The translations under genes and the position numbers were made by a program. From JAAETI01 sp964195945 (GTDB lineage: Bacteria; Actinomycetota; Acidimicrobiia; Spongiisociales; UBA5794): a stretch of 17,274 nt of DNA. A model generated the notes under the pieces. The model did no database searches, had not been told where the DNA came from, and saw nothing but the letters and a program-made list of their open reading frames with translations. Location of the stretch: positions 1 to 17,274 of the forward strand of contig CAXMRC010000063.1 of assembly GCA_964195945.1 (NCBI GenBank), in the 5' to 3' direction. This document shows positions 7,054 through 13,401 of this stretch, in pieces (within the stretch, counting starts at the first letter, position 1; each line of letters opens with the position of its first letter).

Positions 7054-7090
7054 TCGACCAAGCCCGACCGAGGGATAGGTGGCACGAGGG

Positions 7091-7180
7091 TGGGCATGTC
7101 TGATGGCGGCACAGGTGACGACCTTCGATGGTGCCGAGTTGGTGACTGTCGACGCCGAAGGCAACTGTCCGTCAGGCTGA
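7091..7180 (+). pseudogene. Remnant of a paralogous NTF2-like domain gene
   Basis: Bases 7091-7138 match 6022-6069 of the preceding gene at 46 of 48 positions and keep its reading frame (MAAQVTTFDGAEL). The copy then diverges, encodes VTVDAEGNCPSG and stops at 7178-7180, where the intact protein has an equivalent Asp-Cys-Pro before its metallohydrolase domain. An in-frame stop at 7076-7078 and the absence of the N-terminal part show that it is not a complete gene. Probably the tail of a stand-alone NTF2-like paralogue, or a partial tandem duplication that lost its front. Confidence 0.7.
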
Positions 7181-7206
7181 CGCTGACGACAATGCAATAT
7201 CGCCCT

Positions 7207-7230
7207 GGGGCCCCTGACCGGAGGGGCCCC
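7207..7230 (+). terminator. GC-rich hairpin, possible terminator
   Basis: A perfect 9-bp stem GGGGCCCCT / AGGGGCCCC with loop GACCGG lies 27 bases after the remnant gene. There is no U-tract, so intrinsic termination is uncertain. Confidence 0.45.
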
Positions 7231-7283
7231 ACTGCGTTGGGCGAGTCCTGAGTCGGCCCATCAGCTCGGAATTTCAAGTTCCG

Positions 7284-7317
7284 GGCCGGTATTGCCGATA
7301 CCCTGTGGCTACCGGCC
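7284..7317 (+). other. Candidate structured RNA with alternative hairpins
   Basis: GGCCGGTA (7284-7291) can pair with TACCGGCC (7310-7317). The same left strand can instead form GGTAT-TGCCG-ATACC (7288-7302). The two folds exclude each other and are followed 17 bases later by a strong terminator, a layout seen in attenuators and small RNAs. No gene follows on this strand, so a small RNA is more likely than a riboswitch. Inference from the sequence only. Confidence 0.35.
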
Positions 7318-7333
7318 GTGATAGATAGTGAGG

Positions 7334-7363
7334 AGAACCCCACCGGCTGGTGGGGTTCTTTTT
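7334..7363 (+). terminator. Strong Rho-independent terminator
   Basis: An 11-bp stem AGAACCCCACC / GGTGGGGTTCT around GGCT runs directly into a T-run. It points right, away from the phosphotriesterase-like gene, and could also stop the minus-strand hydrolase transcript, whose stop lies 34 bases to the right. For the plus strand the nearest intact gene ends 280 bases upstream. Confidence 0.8.
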
Positions 7364-7396
7364 CGTCTGAGATGGGGTTGTGTCGTGGCTAACGGG

Positions 7397-8194
7397 CTAT
7401 ACGACTCGCCTGAGCCATGCGGCGAGATCGCCGATGACCTCTTCACGGTTTGTCTCGTTGAGGATCTCGTGACGCCCGTCCTCGTACAGATGAACGGTTA
7501 CATCGTCGGTTGGCATGTCATGGACAGCCTGCAGCGATCGCTCGTAGGGGACGAAGGGGTCACCCGTACCGTGGAGCAGGGCAACCCGCATTGTCAGCCG
7601 ATCGAGATGGCGGGCGTACGCATCGAGCGCCGCAACCTCAGCGACGAGCAGGGCCCGCTTGTATTGGCCGTGATAGACCAGCGGGTCCGCGGCATACGAT
7701 GCGCCCGCCTCTGGGTCTCGCGAAATAGCAGCGGGGTCGTACTCGACGAACGGCAGTTCGGGAGCCTCGATAACGTCCCTGGCCCATTGCCAGTCTCCGA
7801 TCACCGAGCCGCAGAACGCAACTCCGGCAACTTCGTCGGGCCAAGTCTGTGCGTAGCGAGCCGATAGGAGCCCACCCATGGAGTGTCCGACAAGGAAAAG
7901 CGGGATATCCGGATAGTCGTCCCTGGCGATGCCGGACAGCGTATGGAGGTCTTGTACAGCATGGTCGAAGTCGCCGATAACAGCCCTCTCGCCGTCCGAG
8001 CGTCCGTGTCCGATGTGGTCGTCGGCGTATACAACCGCGCCATCGGCGGCGAGGGCGGTGGCGACATGGCCGTAGCGGCCGCCGTGTTCGGCATACCCAT
8101 GGACGATCTGAACTATGCGCTGCGGTTCTCCCGTTGGGCTCCACTTGCGGTAGAAGATCTGGCCTTCGGTACCTGCGAAATCTGCCTCGTTCAT
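7397..8194 (-). CDS. Alpha/beta hydrolase, monoglyceride lipase-like
   Basis: A 265-residue soluble hydrolase of the serine-aminopeptidase/monoacylglycerol-lipase (PldB-like) group. The oxyanion motif HGYAEHGGRY is at residues 32-41 and DDHIGHGRSDG at 58-68. The nucleophile is Ser105 in GHSMGG. The remaining triad members are Asp212 in HGTGDPFVP and His242 in GRHEILNE, the typical arrangement of this family. No signal peptide is seen, so it is probably cytoplasmic or peripheral. Monoacylglycerols or lysophospholipids are the likely substrates. The ATG at 8194 is chosen because AGAGAGGA precedes it at good spacing and the family N-terminus begins here; the frame continues to 8428 but that extension is Arg/Pro-rich without similarity. 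A 107-base gap separates it from the next minus-strand gene. Confidence 0.9.
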   Translation of the reverse strand: MNEADFAGTEGQIFYRKWSPTGEPQRIVQIVHGYAEHGGRYGHVATALAADGAVVYADDHIGHGRSDGERAVIGDFDHAVQDLHTLSGIARDDYPDIPLFLVGHSMGGLLSARYAQTWPDEVAGVAFCGSVIGDWQWARDVIEAPELPFVEYDPAAISRDPEAGASYAADPLVYHGQYKRALLVAEVAALDAYARHLDRLTMRVALLHGTGDPFVPYERSLQAVHDMPTDDVTVHLYEDGRHEILNETNREEVIGDLAAWLRRVV

Positions 8195-8301
8195 TGGTGT
8201 CCTCTCTCGACGATTCGAGTATACGTTTGCCACGTCCCCACCCATCTGTCGCCAGCCGCGATCGGAAGTTGAACAAGGAACGGGAGGCAGCGAACGCCTG
8301 C

Positions 8302-9240
8302 TCAGGTAGAGAGGAGCCCAAGGCCGCGGAATGTCGCCGCCGCCGCGTCTAGATCGAGGCAGTTCCAGCTCTGCAGCGTGGCGCGTGCTTTCTTGATGTC
8401 GGGAACGCCCCACAATTGGTCCTGCCATCGCAACCCGACGGCGGTCGCAGTGACTGCGTTAGGCTCGTCATCGCTCAAGATGGCGACCATTCTCTCGAAC
8501 GAACCGCTCCTGTGAGCGAGCGCGGTGGCGCCCACCAGTCTCAGAAACTCTCCGCTCGTCGCAAGCGTCGGCGGGGAGGCAATCTTGAATGGGACCCGCA
8601 ACTGAACGCTTGTGTTGATCACCTCCGCAAACCGCACTGGGTCTGATCGAACGGTCGCGGCATCGAGCAGTGCCCCCACTGGTTGGAGGCGGTCCCTGGA
8701 GGTCTCGGCGAGATGTCGGATCTGGGTAGCGCCTTCCGACGATCCGATGTGGACGAACGCTGTGGCCGAGAGAGAGATACCGGCGGCGGCGGTTGCAAGC
8801 GATGCTGCCGCCGTATATGCCCCATCGTTGGTCATTGCCTCAACTGACGTAACCGATCCGGCCGGGCTCATATACGTCTCGAAGACGCTGGCGTGCATCG
8901 CCGCGGTTCCTAGCTCCTCGTCGAAGATGGATCCGACGTGCCACTGGCGATCTCCGGGCCGCATCGAGGCGGTGAGGAGCGCGATGAGTTCCTCAGCACG
9001 AGATGTTGGACAGAGGAATCTCCCGATTATCCAGCCTTCGGGACCCGATACCGCATTTCGGTATATAGACACTGCCTCTTCGAGAGGTAGATCGCTTGGT
9101 CGGTCTGCCCAGGTGTAGTCGAGCACACCCTCGAGAAGCGGGCGGCGGGCATCAACAAGCAGCTGCAACGGCACTCCAAGGATCGGGTGGTTCGGCGTGG
9201 ATGCTATCGCTTTCACACCGGGTGACCAACGCCTTTGCAA
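8302..9240 (-). CDS. Unknown protein, 312 residues
   Basis: I do not recognise this protein. It has no signal peptide or membrane segment. Residues 18-45 carry a hydrophobic/basic stretch (ILGVPLQLLVDARRPLL), and the middle is Ala/Ser/Thr-rich with alternating hydrophobic runs. Near the C-terminus, VPFKIASPPTLA and LGLRWQDQLWGVPD stand out as possible conserved segments. The alternation of short hydrophobic runs and helices suggests an alpha/beta fold, but this is only an impression. The TTG at 9240 gives the longest frame; GTG at 9216 is an alternative, and neither has a clear ribosome site. It lies upstream of the hydrolase on the same strand and is divergent from the small gene at 9351 across an inverted-repeat-rich gap. 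Confidence 0.75.
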   Translation of the reverse strand: MQRRWSPGVKAIASTPNHPILGVPLQLLVDARRPLLEGVLDYTWADRPSDLPLEEAVSIYRNAVSGPEGWIIGRFLCPTSRAEELIALLTASMRPGDRQWHVGSIFDEELGTAAMHASVFETYMSPAGSVTSVEAMTNDGAYTAAASLATAAAGISLSATAFVHIGSSEGATQIRHLAETSRDRLQPVGALLDAATVRSDPVRFAEVINTSVQLRVPFKIASPPTLATSGEFLRLVGATALAHRSGSFERMVAILSDDEPNAVTATAVGLRWQDQLWGVPDIKKARATLQSWNCLDLDAAAATFRGLGLLST

Positions 9241-9271
9241 CGGACCGAGCTGAGGTCGATGAACCGGTACG

Positions 9272-9323
9272 CACTGGTGTACGCACAGTGGTCATACCAC
9301 CTACGTGGTGTAGTCGCTACAAT
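9272..9323. promoter_or_regulatory. Divergent promoter region with clustered inverted repeats
   Basis: CACTG-N9-CAGTG spans 9272-9290. It is followed by three alternating half-sites GTGGT (9288-9292), ACCAC (9296-9300) and GTGGT (9305-9309). TACAAT at 9318-9323 is a good -10 for the small plus-strand gene, 28 bases before its ATG. The half-sites cover the -35 position, so they may be operators for a regulator acting on one or both genes. Confidence 0.5.
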
Positions 9324-9350
9324 GTGGGTGCTTGAGGAAATGAGGTTGAT

Positions 9351-9644
9351 ATGCAGGAAGGCATCTACACCGCTACGGAGTTCCGGGAGCCAGCGTTGGA
9401 ACCGGGCATGCCGTACCAAGGGCCGATCGAGACCGTGATCGGCAGTTACACCGACGAAAGCGAAGCTGTGGCGGCGGCGCGGACCCGGTGGAAGGACTTC
9501 AGAATGTCAGATTCGCATGATGTTGCGTGGTGGATTGTGCGGCGTCAGGGCGAAGGTTTGGCACGATGGATCGCCGAAAGCCGGAGTTCTGTCGAGCGAG
9601 TCCTCGATCTGCGAACAAACGAACTGATCGAAGTCGAGGTCTAG
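9351..9644 (+). CDS. Small unknown protein, 97 residues
   Basis: The ATG at 9351 has GAGG at suitable spacing and a TACAAT -10 element 28 bases upstream, supporting a real gene. The product is soluble, rich in Glu/Arg, with SDESEAVAAA-like helical and WWIVRRQGEGLARWIAESRS segments; the C-terminus LRTNELIEVEV looks like a beta strand. No cysteine, membrane segment or known motif is visible. The stop codon TAG is part of the first hairpin of the CTAG-rich repeat that follows. Function unknown. Confidence 0.7.
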   Translation: MQEGIYTATEFREPALEPGMPYQGPIETVIGSYTDESEAVAAARTRWKDFRMSDSHDVAWWIVRRQGEGLARWIAESRSSVERVLDLRTNELIEVEV

Positions 9645-9691
9645 GTCGAAACCTAGGTGAGGTCTAGGTCAAGAACCTAGGTGAGGCCTAG
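9637..9691 (+). repeat. Tandem CTAG-rich hairpin repeat at the gene end
   Basis: Two tandem units (9637-9659 and 9660-9683) plus a partial third (9684-9691). Each full unit contains a stem-loop: CTAGGT-CGAA-ACCTAG (9641-9656) and CTAGGT-CAAGA-ACCTAG (9664-9680). CTAG occurs five times in 51 bases. The first stem starts at the stop codon of the small gene. No U-tract follows, so this is not a standard terminator. Confidence 0.85.
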
Positions 9692-9805
9692 AAAGGCTCG
9701 ACCCCGAGTGACCGCGCGCACGTGTTTCTTTTGGCTCGTGAGACTTGAGGGGGTCAGTCTCGCTACAGTACGTTTGTAGAGCGTAATTCGGGAAGGGGTT
9801 CGCAA

Positions 9806-11581
9806 TTGCCGGTTGAGACTATTCCGTTCAAGGTCCTGAGAAACGGCGACTTCCACGGCAACGATCCTGCCTACTACGAACGCGTCGGTGGTGAATGGAA
9901 AGCCACCTCGTGGCGGACCTACGCCGACGAGGTAGGCAGCGCAGGTCGTGCCATGATCGCTATGGGAATCGAACCTGGCCATGTCGTCACGATCCTGGGG
10001 TTCAACCAGCCGTCATGGGTCATCGCTGATATCGCGGCGATGGCGGTTGGTGCAGTGCCCGCCGGGATCTACACCACCAACTCGCCACGAGAGTGCCATT
10101 ACATCCTTGATCATTCTGAATCGCCGCTTCTTATCATCGAAGACGAAGGTCAATGGGCCAAGATCGAGCAGATCCGTGGCGACCTGCCCAATTTGAAGCA
10201 AGTCGTGATGATGCGGGGCGGACCCACCATCGACGACCCGCTGGTGATGTCGTGGGAGGACTTCCTCGCTGCCGGTGCCGACGTTGCAAGCGAGATGTTC
10301 GATGCTCGGTTGGCGGCGCTGGAACCCGGTCAATTGGCGACGCTCATCTATACGTCGGGGACGACAGGGCCGCCCAAGGGCGTCATGTTGTCGCACGACA
10401 ATCTGACCTGGACCGCCAGTCAGGCGGTTCATGCAACAGGACTCGGCAAGTCTGACACCAGCGTGTCGTATCTTCCGCTGTCTCACATTGCCGAGCAGGT
10501 CTTCAGCGTTCACGGCCCCGCCTCATCTGGCTGGGCGGTGTATTACGCAGAGTCCATCGACAAGCTGGCCGACAATCTCAAGGAAGTGCAGCCGACGGTC
10601 TTCTTCGCCGTGCCGCGAGTGTGGGAGAGGTTCCATGCCGGAGTCCTCGCCAAGCTTGGCGAAGCCACAGGCGCCAAGGCGAAGATTGCCTCATGGGCGA
10701 TGGGAGTCGCAGCAAAAGTCACAGATCTCCGTAACCATGGCACCGAGCCAAGCGGTGTTTTGGCGGCGCAATTCAAGGTTGCCGACAAGTTGGTGCTTTC
10801 CAAGGTCAAACATGCCTTGGGTCTGTCCAGGGCTTCAGTAATGATCACCTCCGCGGCGCCAATTTCGCCTGAGCTCTTGGAGTTCTTCGGAACTCTCGAC
10901 ATACGTATCCAGGAGGTATACGGCCAATCTGAGGACACAGGGCCTTCTACGATGAATCAGGCCGATGCCGTTCGCTTTGGTTCCGGTGGTCGCGCTTACC
11001 CGGGGGCTGAGGTCAAGATTGCCGAAGATGGAGAGATCCTGGTGAAGGGTCGCAACGTCTTCCTCGGCTACTACAAGGAACCGGAAGAGACCGCGGTGAC
11101 TCTCGTTGATGGTTGGCTCCATTCGGGGGACCTCGGCGAAATCGACGACGAGGGATTCCTCTGGATCACGGGTCGCAAGAAGGACATCATCATCACGGCT
11201 GGAGGCAAGAACATCGCTCCGAAGCCGCTCGAGGGTGGTCTCAAGAATCACGAGCTGATCTCTGAAGCTGTGGTGATAGGTGACCGGCGCAAGTTCCTTT
11301 CGGTGGTCATCACACTTGATGAGGAGTCATCCGAGCGCTATATGTTGGAGCACAACCTCAGTGGTCCGGCGCATCTCAACGCCGAGATTCATCAGGAGCT
11401 TCAGGATGCGATTGATGAGCTCAACACCGGCTTTGCTCGTGTTGAGCAGCTAAAGAAGTTTGCGGTCTTGCCGCGCCAGCTATCGATCGAGGGTGGCGAG
11501 TTGACGCCGACGCTCAAGATCAAGCGGAACAAGGTGAACGAGCACTTTGCCGACATCATCGATGGAATGTACCGGGATTGA
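9806..11581 (+). CDS. fadD: Long-chain fatty acid-CoA ligase (FadD15-type, AMP-forming)
   Basis: This enzyme activates long-chain fatty acids to acyl-CoA through an acyl-adenylate, feeding beta-oxidation or lipid synthesis. The 591-residue length matches FadD15/ACSL-type enzymes. The P-loop-like AMP-binding motif YTSGTTGPPKG is at 182-192. YGQSEDTG (372-379) is the A5 motif. GWLHSGDLG (436-444) and GRKKDIIITAGGKNIAP (456-472) are the A7/A8 hinge region. LTPTLKIKR (567-575) holds the catalytic lysine, probably Lys571. There is no transmembrane segment. The start is TTG at 9806, supported by GGAAGGGG seven bases upstream. It stands alone between the CTAG repeat and nfuA. The exact chain-length preference cannot be told. 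Confidence 0.94.
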   Translation: MPVETIPFKVLRNGDFHGNDPAYYERVGGEWKATSWRTYADEVGSAGRAMIAMGIEPGHVVTILGFNQPSWVIADIAAMAVGAVPAGIYTTNSPRECHYILDHSESPLLIIEDEGQWAKIEQIRGDLPNLKQVVMMRGGPTIDDPLVMSWEDFLAAGADVASEMFDARLAALEPGQLATLIYTSGTTGPPKGVMLSHDNLTWTASQAVHATGLGKSDTSVSYLPLSHIAEQVFSVHGPASSGWAVYYAESIDKLADNLKEVQPTVFFAVPRVWERFHAGVLAKLGEATGAKAKIASWAMGVAAKVTDLRNHGTEPSGVLAAQFKVADKLVLSKVKHALGLSRASVMITSAAPISPELLEFFGTLDIRIQEVYGQSEDTGPSTMNQADAVRFGSGGRAYPGAEVKIAEDGEILVKGRNVFLGYYKEPEETAVTLVDGWLHSGDLGEIDDEGFLWITGRKKDIIITAGGKNIAPKPLEGGLKNHELISEAVVIGDRRKFLSVVITLDEESSERYMLEHNLSGPAHLNAEIHQELQDAIDELNTGFARVEQLKKFAVLPRQLSIEGGELTPTLKIKRNKVNEHFADIIDGMYRD

Positions 11582-11649
11582 ACCCTGCCCGATGATGAGG
11601 GCGATCGACGTCAGCGTTGCCGACGCGGGTCAGTAATATCTGTGCGTAT

Positions 11650-12258
11650 ATGGAATCATCAACAATTGTAGAGATCACAGAAGAGGCCCTTGGCCAGATC
11701 AGGGCGCTTCGTAGCCAGGAGTCAATCCCCGGTCTTCATCTGGGGCTGCGTATCGCCGGCGTCGGAGCAAACGGGTTCATATATGAGACGGCTTTCCTGC
11801 GCCCCGAAGACATCGCCGACGAGGATCACGTCGAGCAGCACGGAGACCTTCCGGTCGCCATTGCCGCTGACAGCGTCGACAACCTGAGTGGCGCCGTGCT
11901 CGACCTCGCTGGAGACCCAGAGTCCCCTGGACTGGTCTTGCGCAACCCGAACCCGGCGACGCCACCGATCACCGAAGGCGACGTGGACCTGACCGGATCG
12001 GTCGAAGAGAGGGTGCAGCAACTCATCGAGTTGTACATCAATCCATCGATTGCCTCGCACGGTGGCTTTGTGACCTTGTCGGAGGTTGATGGCGAGCGAG
12101 CCTTTGTTGAGCTCGGTGGTGGGTGTCAAGGATGCGGTCTGGCCGCGATGACGCTTCGTCAGGGCATTGAATCGTCGATCAAGCATCACGTGCCGGAGAT
12201 TCTCGAGGTCGTAGATGTGACCGATCACACCGCGGGCGAGAACCCTTTCTTCGCCTGA
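11650..12258 (+). CDS. nfuA: NfuA-type Fe-S cluster carrier protein
   Basis: NfuA-type proteins carry and deliver 4Fe-4S clusters to target enzymes. The 202-residue product has an N-terminal A-type-like domain (about 1-100) that lacks cysteines, and a C-terminal NifU-like domain (about 115-190) with Cys159-x2-Cys162 in GGGCQGCGLAAMTL, the cluster-binding site formed at the dimer interface. This matches NfuA, whose A-type domain is degenerate. The ATG at 11650 gives MESSTIVEIT; a TTG at 11617 is in frame but less likely. There is no Shine-Dalgarno; TAATAT at 11634-11639 ends ten bases before the ATG, consistent with a leaderless transcript. It is 68 bases downstream of the acyl-CoA ligase and ends at a bidirectional terminator. 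Confidence 0.9.
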   Translation: MESSTIVEITEEALGQIRALRSQESIPGLHLGLRIAGVGANGFIYETAFLRPEDIADEDHVEQHGDLPVAIAADSVDNLSGAVLDLAGDPESPGLVLRNPNPATPPITEGDVDLTGSVEERVQQLIELYINPSIASHGGFVTLSEVDGERAFVELGGGCQGCGLAAMTLRQGIESSIKHHVPEILEVVDVTDHTAGENPFFA

Positions 12259-12289
12259 GCGGCAGCCGCCGTTCCCCGGGACAAAAGTT

Positions 12290-12320
12290 AAGTGGGCGCC
12301 CCGTGCGGGGGCGCCCACTT
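12290..12320. terminator. Bidirectional terminator between nfuA and the DivIVA-domain gene
   Basis: A 13-bp stem AAGTGGGCGCCCC / GGGGCGCCCACTT with a small loop. Rightward it is followed by GTGCCTTT; leftward by AACTTTTG. It separates two convergent genes and probably serves both, the leftward U-tract being slightly better. Confidence 0.82.
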
Positions 12321-12379
12321 GTGCCTTTAGGGAGCTGCGTGTGAGTAGCCAAGCGGGCGGGCCGCTGGCGTCGCTCCCG

Positions 12380-13225
12380 TCAGGCAGTTCGAGCCGCGAA
12401 ATCTGACTCGTCCGGTTCTCCGGAGTCGTCAGGCTCATGCGTTAGATGAGCTCGCATCGCGGTTGCTGCGGCTAGGGCGCTGCGGCCGGCTTCTTCGCCG
12501 ATCCGCGGGAGTTTCGCCGAGCGACGGCCAGAGAACGAACCACGGATCCGATCGGCGATTTCTGTCTCGCCTTCATCTTCTTCGTGGTCGGGCACGTTCG
12601 TGGCCTGCGGTGCGCTATCTGCGGTTCGTCCCTCGTTGTGGGTTGAGGGGCGATCTTGGGGGGTAGGGGCAGGCTCTGGGCTTGCGACCTTCTTTGCCGT
12701 GTCGTCTGCGATTGAGCGCAACGTGTTGATGCGGTCGATGAGCGTGGTGCTCTCGGCTTCGTAATTCTCACGGAGCTTGGCGAGGGCAGCCTCACGTTCC
12801 GCGATGAGTCGTGCGGTTTCTGCTTCGACGTCGGCAACAATGCTGAGTGCCTCATCGCGGGCAGAGGCGATGATTGCCTTGCCTTCGTCGATAGTGCCGC
12901 CAGCGTCATTGCTTGTTTCCGTCATCAACACGAACGCATTGCGGCGGGCCTCGCCGATAATCGCGTCGGCGGCCGTCTTGGCTTCTTCGATGAGTTCGTT
13001 TCGGGCTCGGGTTGCCATCAGCATGGTGAGCTGGATGGCGTCTTCGGCTTCCTTGGCGGTAGCGACTTGCTCTTCGAGTTCTGCGATGCGGACTCTGGCG
13101 GCATCGGCGTCTCCACGAAGTTGGAGCATCTGGGTCGCCAGGTATTCATCAACCTGGCTTGGGTCGTAGCCCTTTTCGACTAATGGGAAATCGGTTGTTG
13201 AGCCTCTGCCCGCCACTTTTCGCAC
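12380..13225 (-). CDS. DivIVA-domain coiled-coil protein
   Basis: A 281-residue protein with the DivIVA N-terminal lipid-binding motif (FPLVEKGYDPSQVDEYL, about residues 13-29). Coiled coils follow at about 30-110 and 115-175, rich in Ala/Glu/Arg. The last third is acidic, Pro/Ser-rich and probably disordered. DivIVA proteins sit at curved membranes, poles or septa and organise cell-wall growth or division; mycobacteria also have a DivIVA-like septal protein (SepIVA). Which paralogue this is cannot be told. The GTG at 13225 is the frame's start; its ribosome site is weak. A good promoter (13266-13295) precedes it, so it is transcribed separately from plsB upstream, and it ends at the terminator shared with nfuA. 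Confidence 0.85.
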   Translation of the reverse strand: MRKVAGRGSTTDFPLVEKGYDPSQVDEYLATQMLQLRGDADAARVRIAELEEQVATAKEAEDAIQLTMLMATRARNELIEEAKTAADAIIGEARRNAFVLMTETSNDAGGTIDEGKAIIASARDEALSIVADVEAETARLIAEREAALAKLRENYEAESTTLIDRINTLRSIADDTAKKVASPEPAPTPQDRPSTHNEGRTADSAPQATNVPDHEEDEGETEIADRIRGSFSGRRSAKLPRIGEEAGRSALAAATAMRAHLTHEPDDSGEPDESDFAARTA

Positions 13226-13265
13226 CTTTGATCGAGTACAGCGCTACTCATTTCCAGCTACTCGG

Positions 13266-13295
13266 AGTGTATCCGCGACCACTATAGGAAGTCAA
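13266..13295 (-). promoter_or_regulatory. Predicted promoter of the DivIVA-domain gene
   Basis: On the minus strand TTGACT (13290-13295) and TACACT (13266-13271) are 18 bases apart, a good sigma-70-type match 40 bases before the GTG. Two CTAG-centred palindromes flank the -35 side: AACTAGTT (13294-13301), overlapping the -35, and TGACTAGTCA (13317-13326). They could bind a regulator. Confidence 0.6.
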
Positions 13296-13370
13296 CTAGT
13301 TTTTCCACGCGCGAATTGACTAGTCACACGATATAGGGACTTATGCGAGATTTCTTGCGGATACGCACCG

Positions 13371-13401
13371 TTGTCTACCCGACGTCTGGCCGGGTAGACA
13401 A
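13371..13401 (-). terminator. Hairpin spanning the plsB stop codon
   Basis: A perfect 11-bp inverted repeat TTGTCTACCCG / CGGGTAGACAA with a nine-base loop contains the last codons and stop of plsB. There is no U-tract on the minus strand, so it may act as a 3'-end stabiliser or Rho-assisted stop rather than an intrinsic terminator. Confidence 0.5.

Noticed and set aside
7510..8352. Several plus-strand frames opposite the hydrolase gene
   Set aside because: All are antisense to the hydrolase with its complete Ser-Asp-His triad, or to its upstream region; no ribosome sites.
9637..9691. Intrinsic terminator after the small gene
   Set aside because: Stems are only 6 bp and AT/GC mixed, and no T-run follows; the tandem structure needs another explanation.
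11722..12438. 238-codon minus-strand open frame
   Set aside because: Antisense to nfuA, crossing the bidirectional terminator; no similarity seen.
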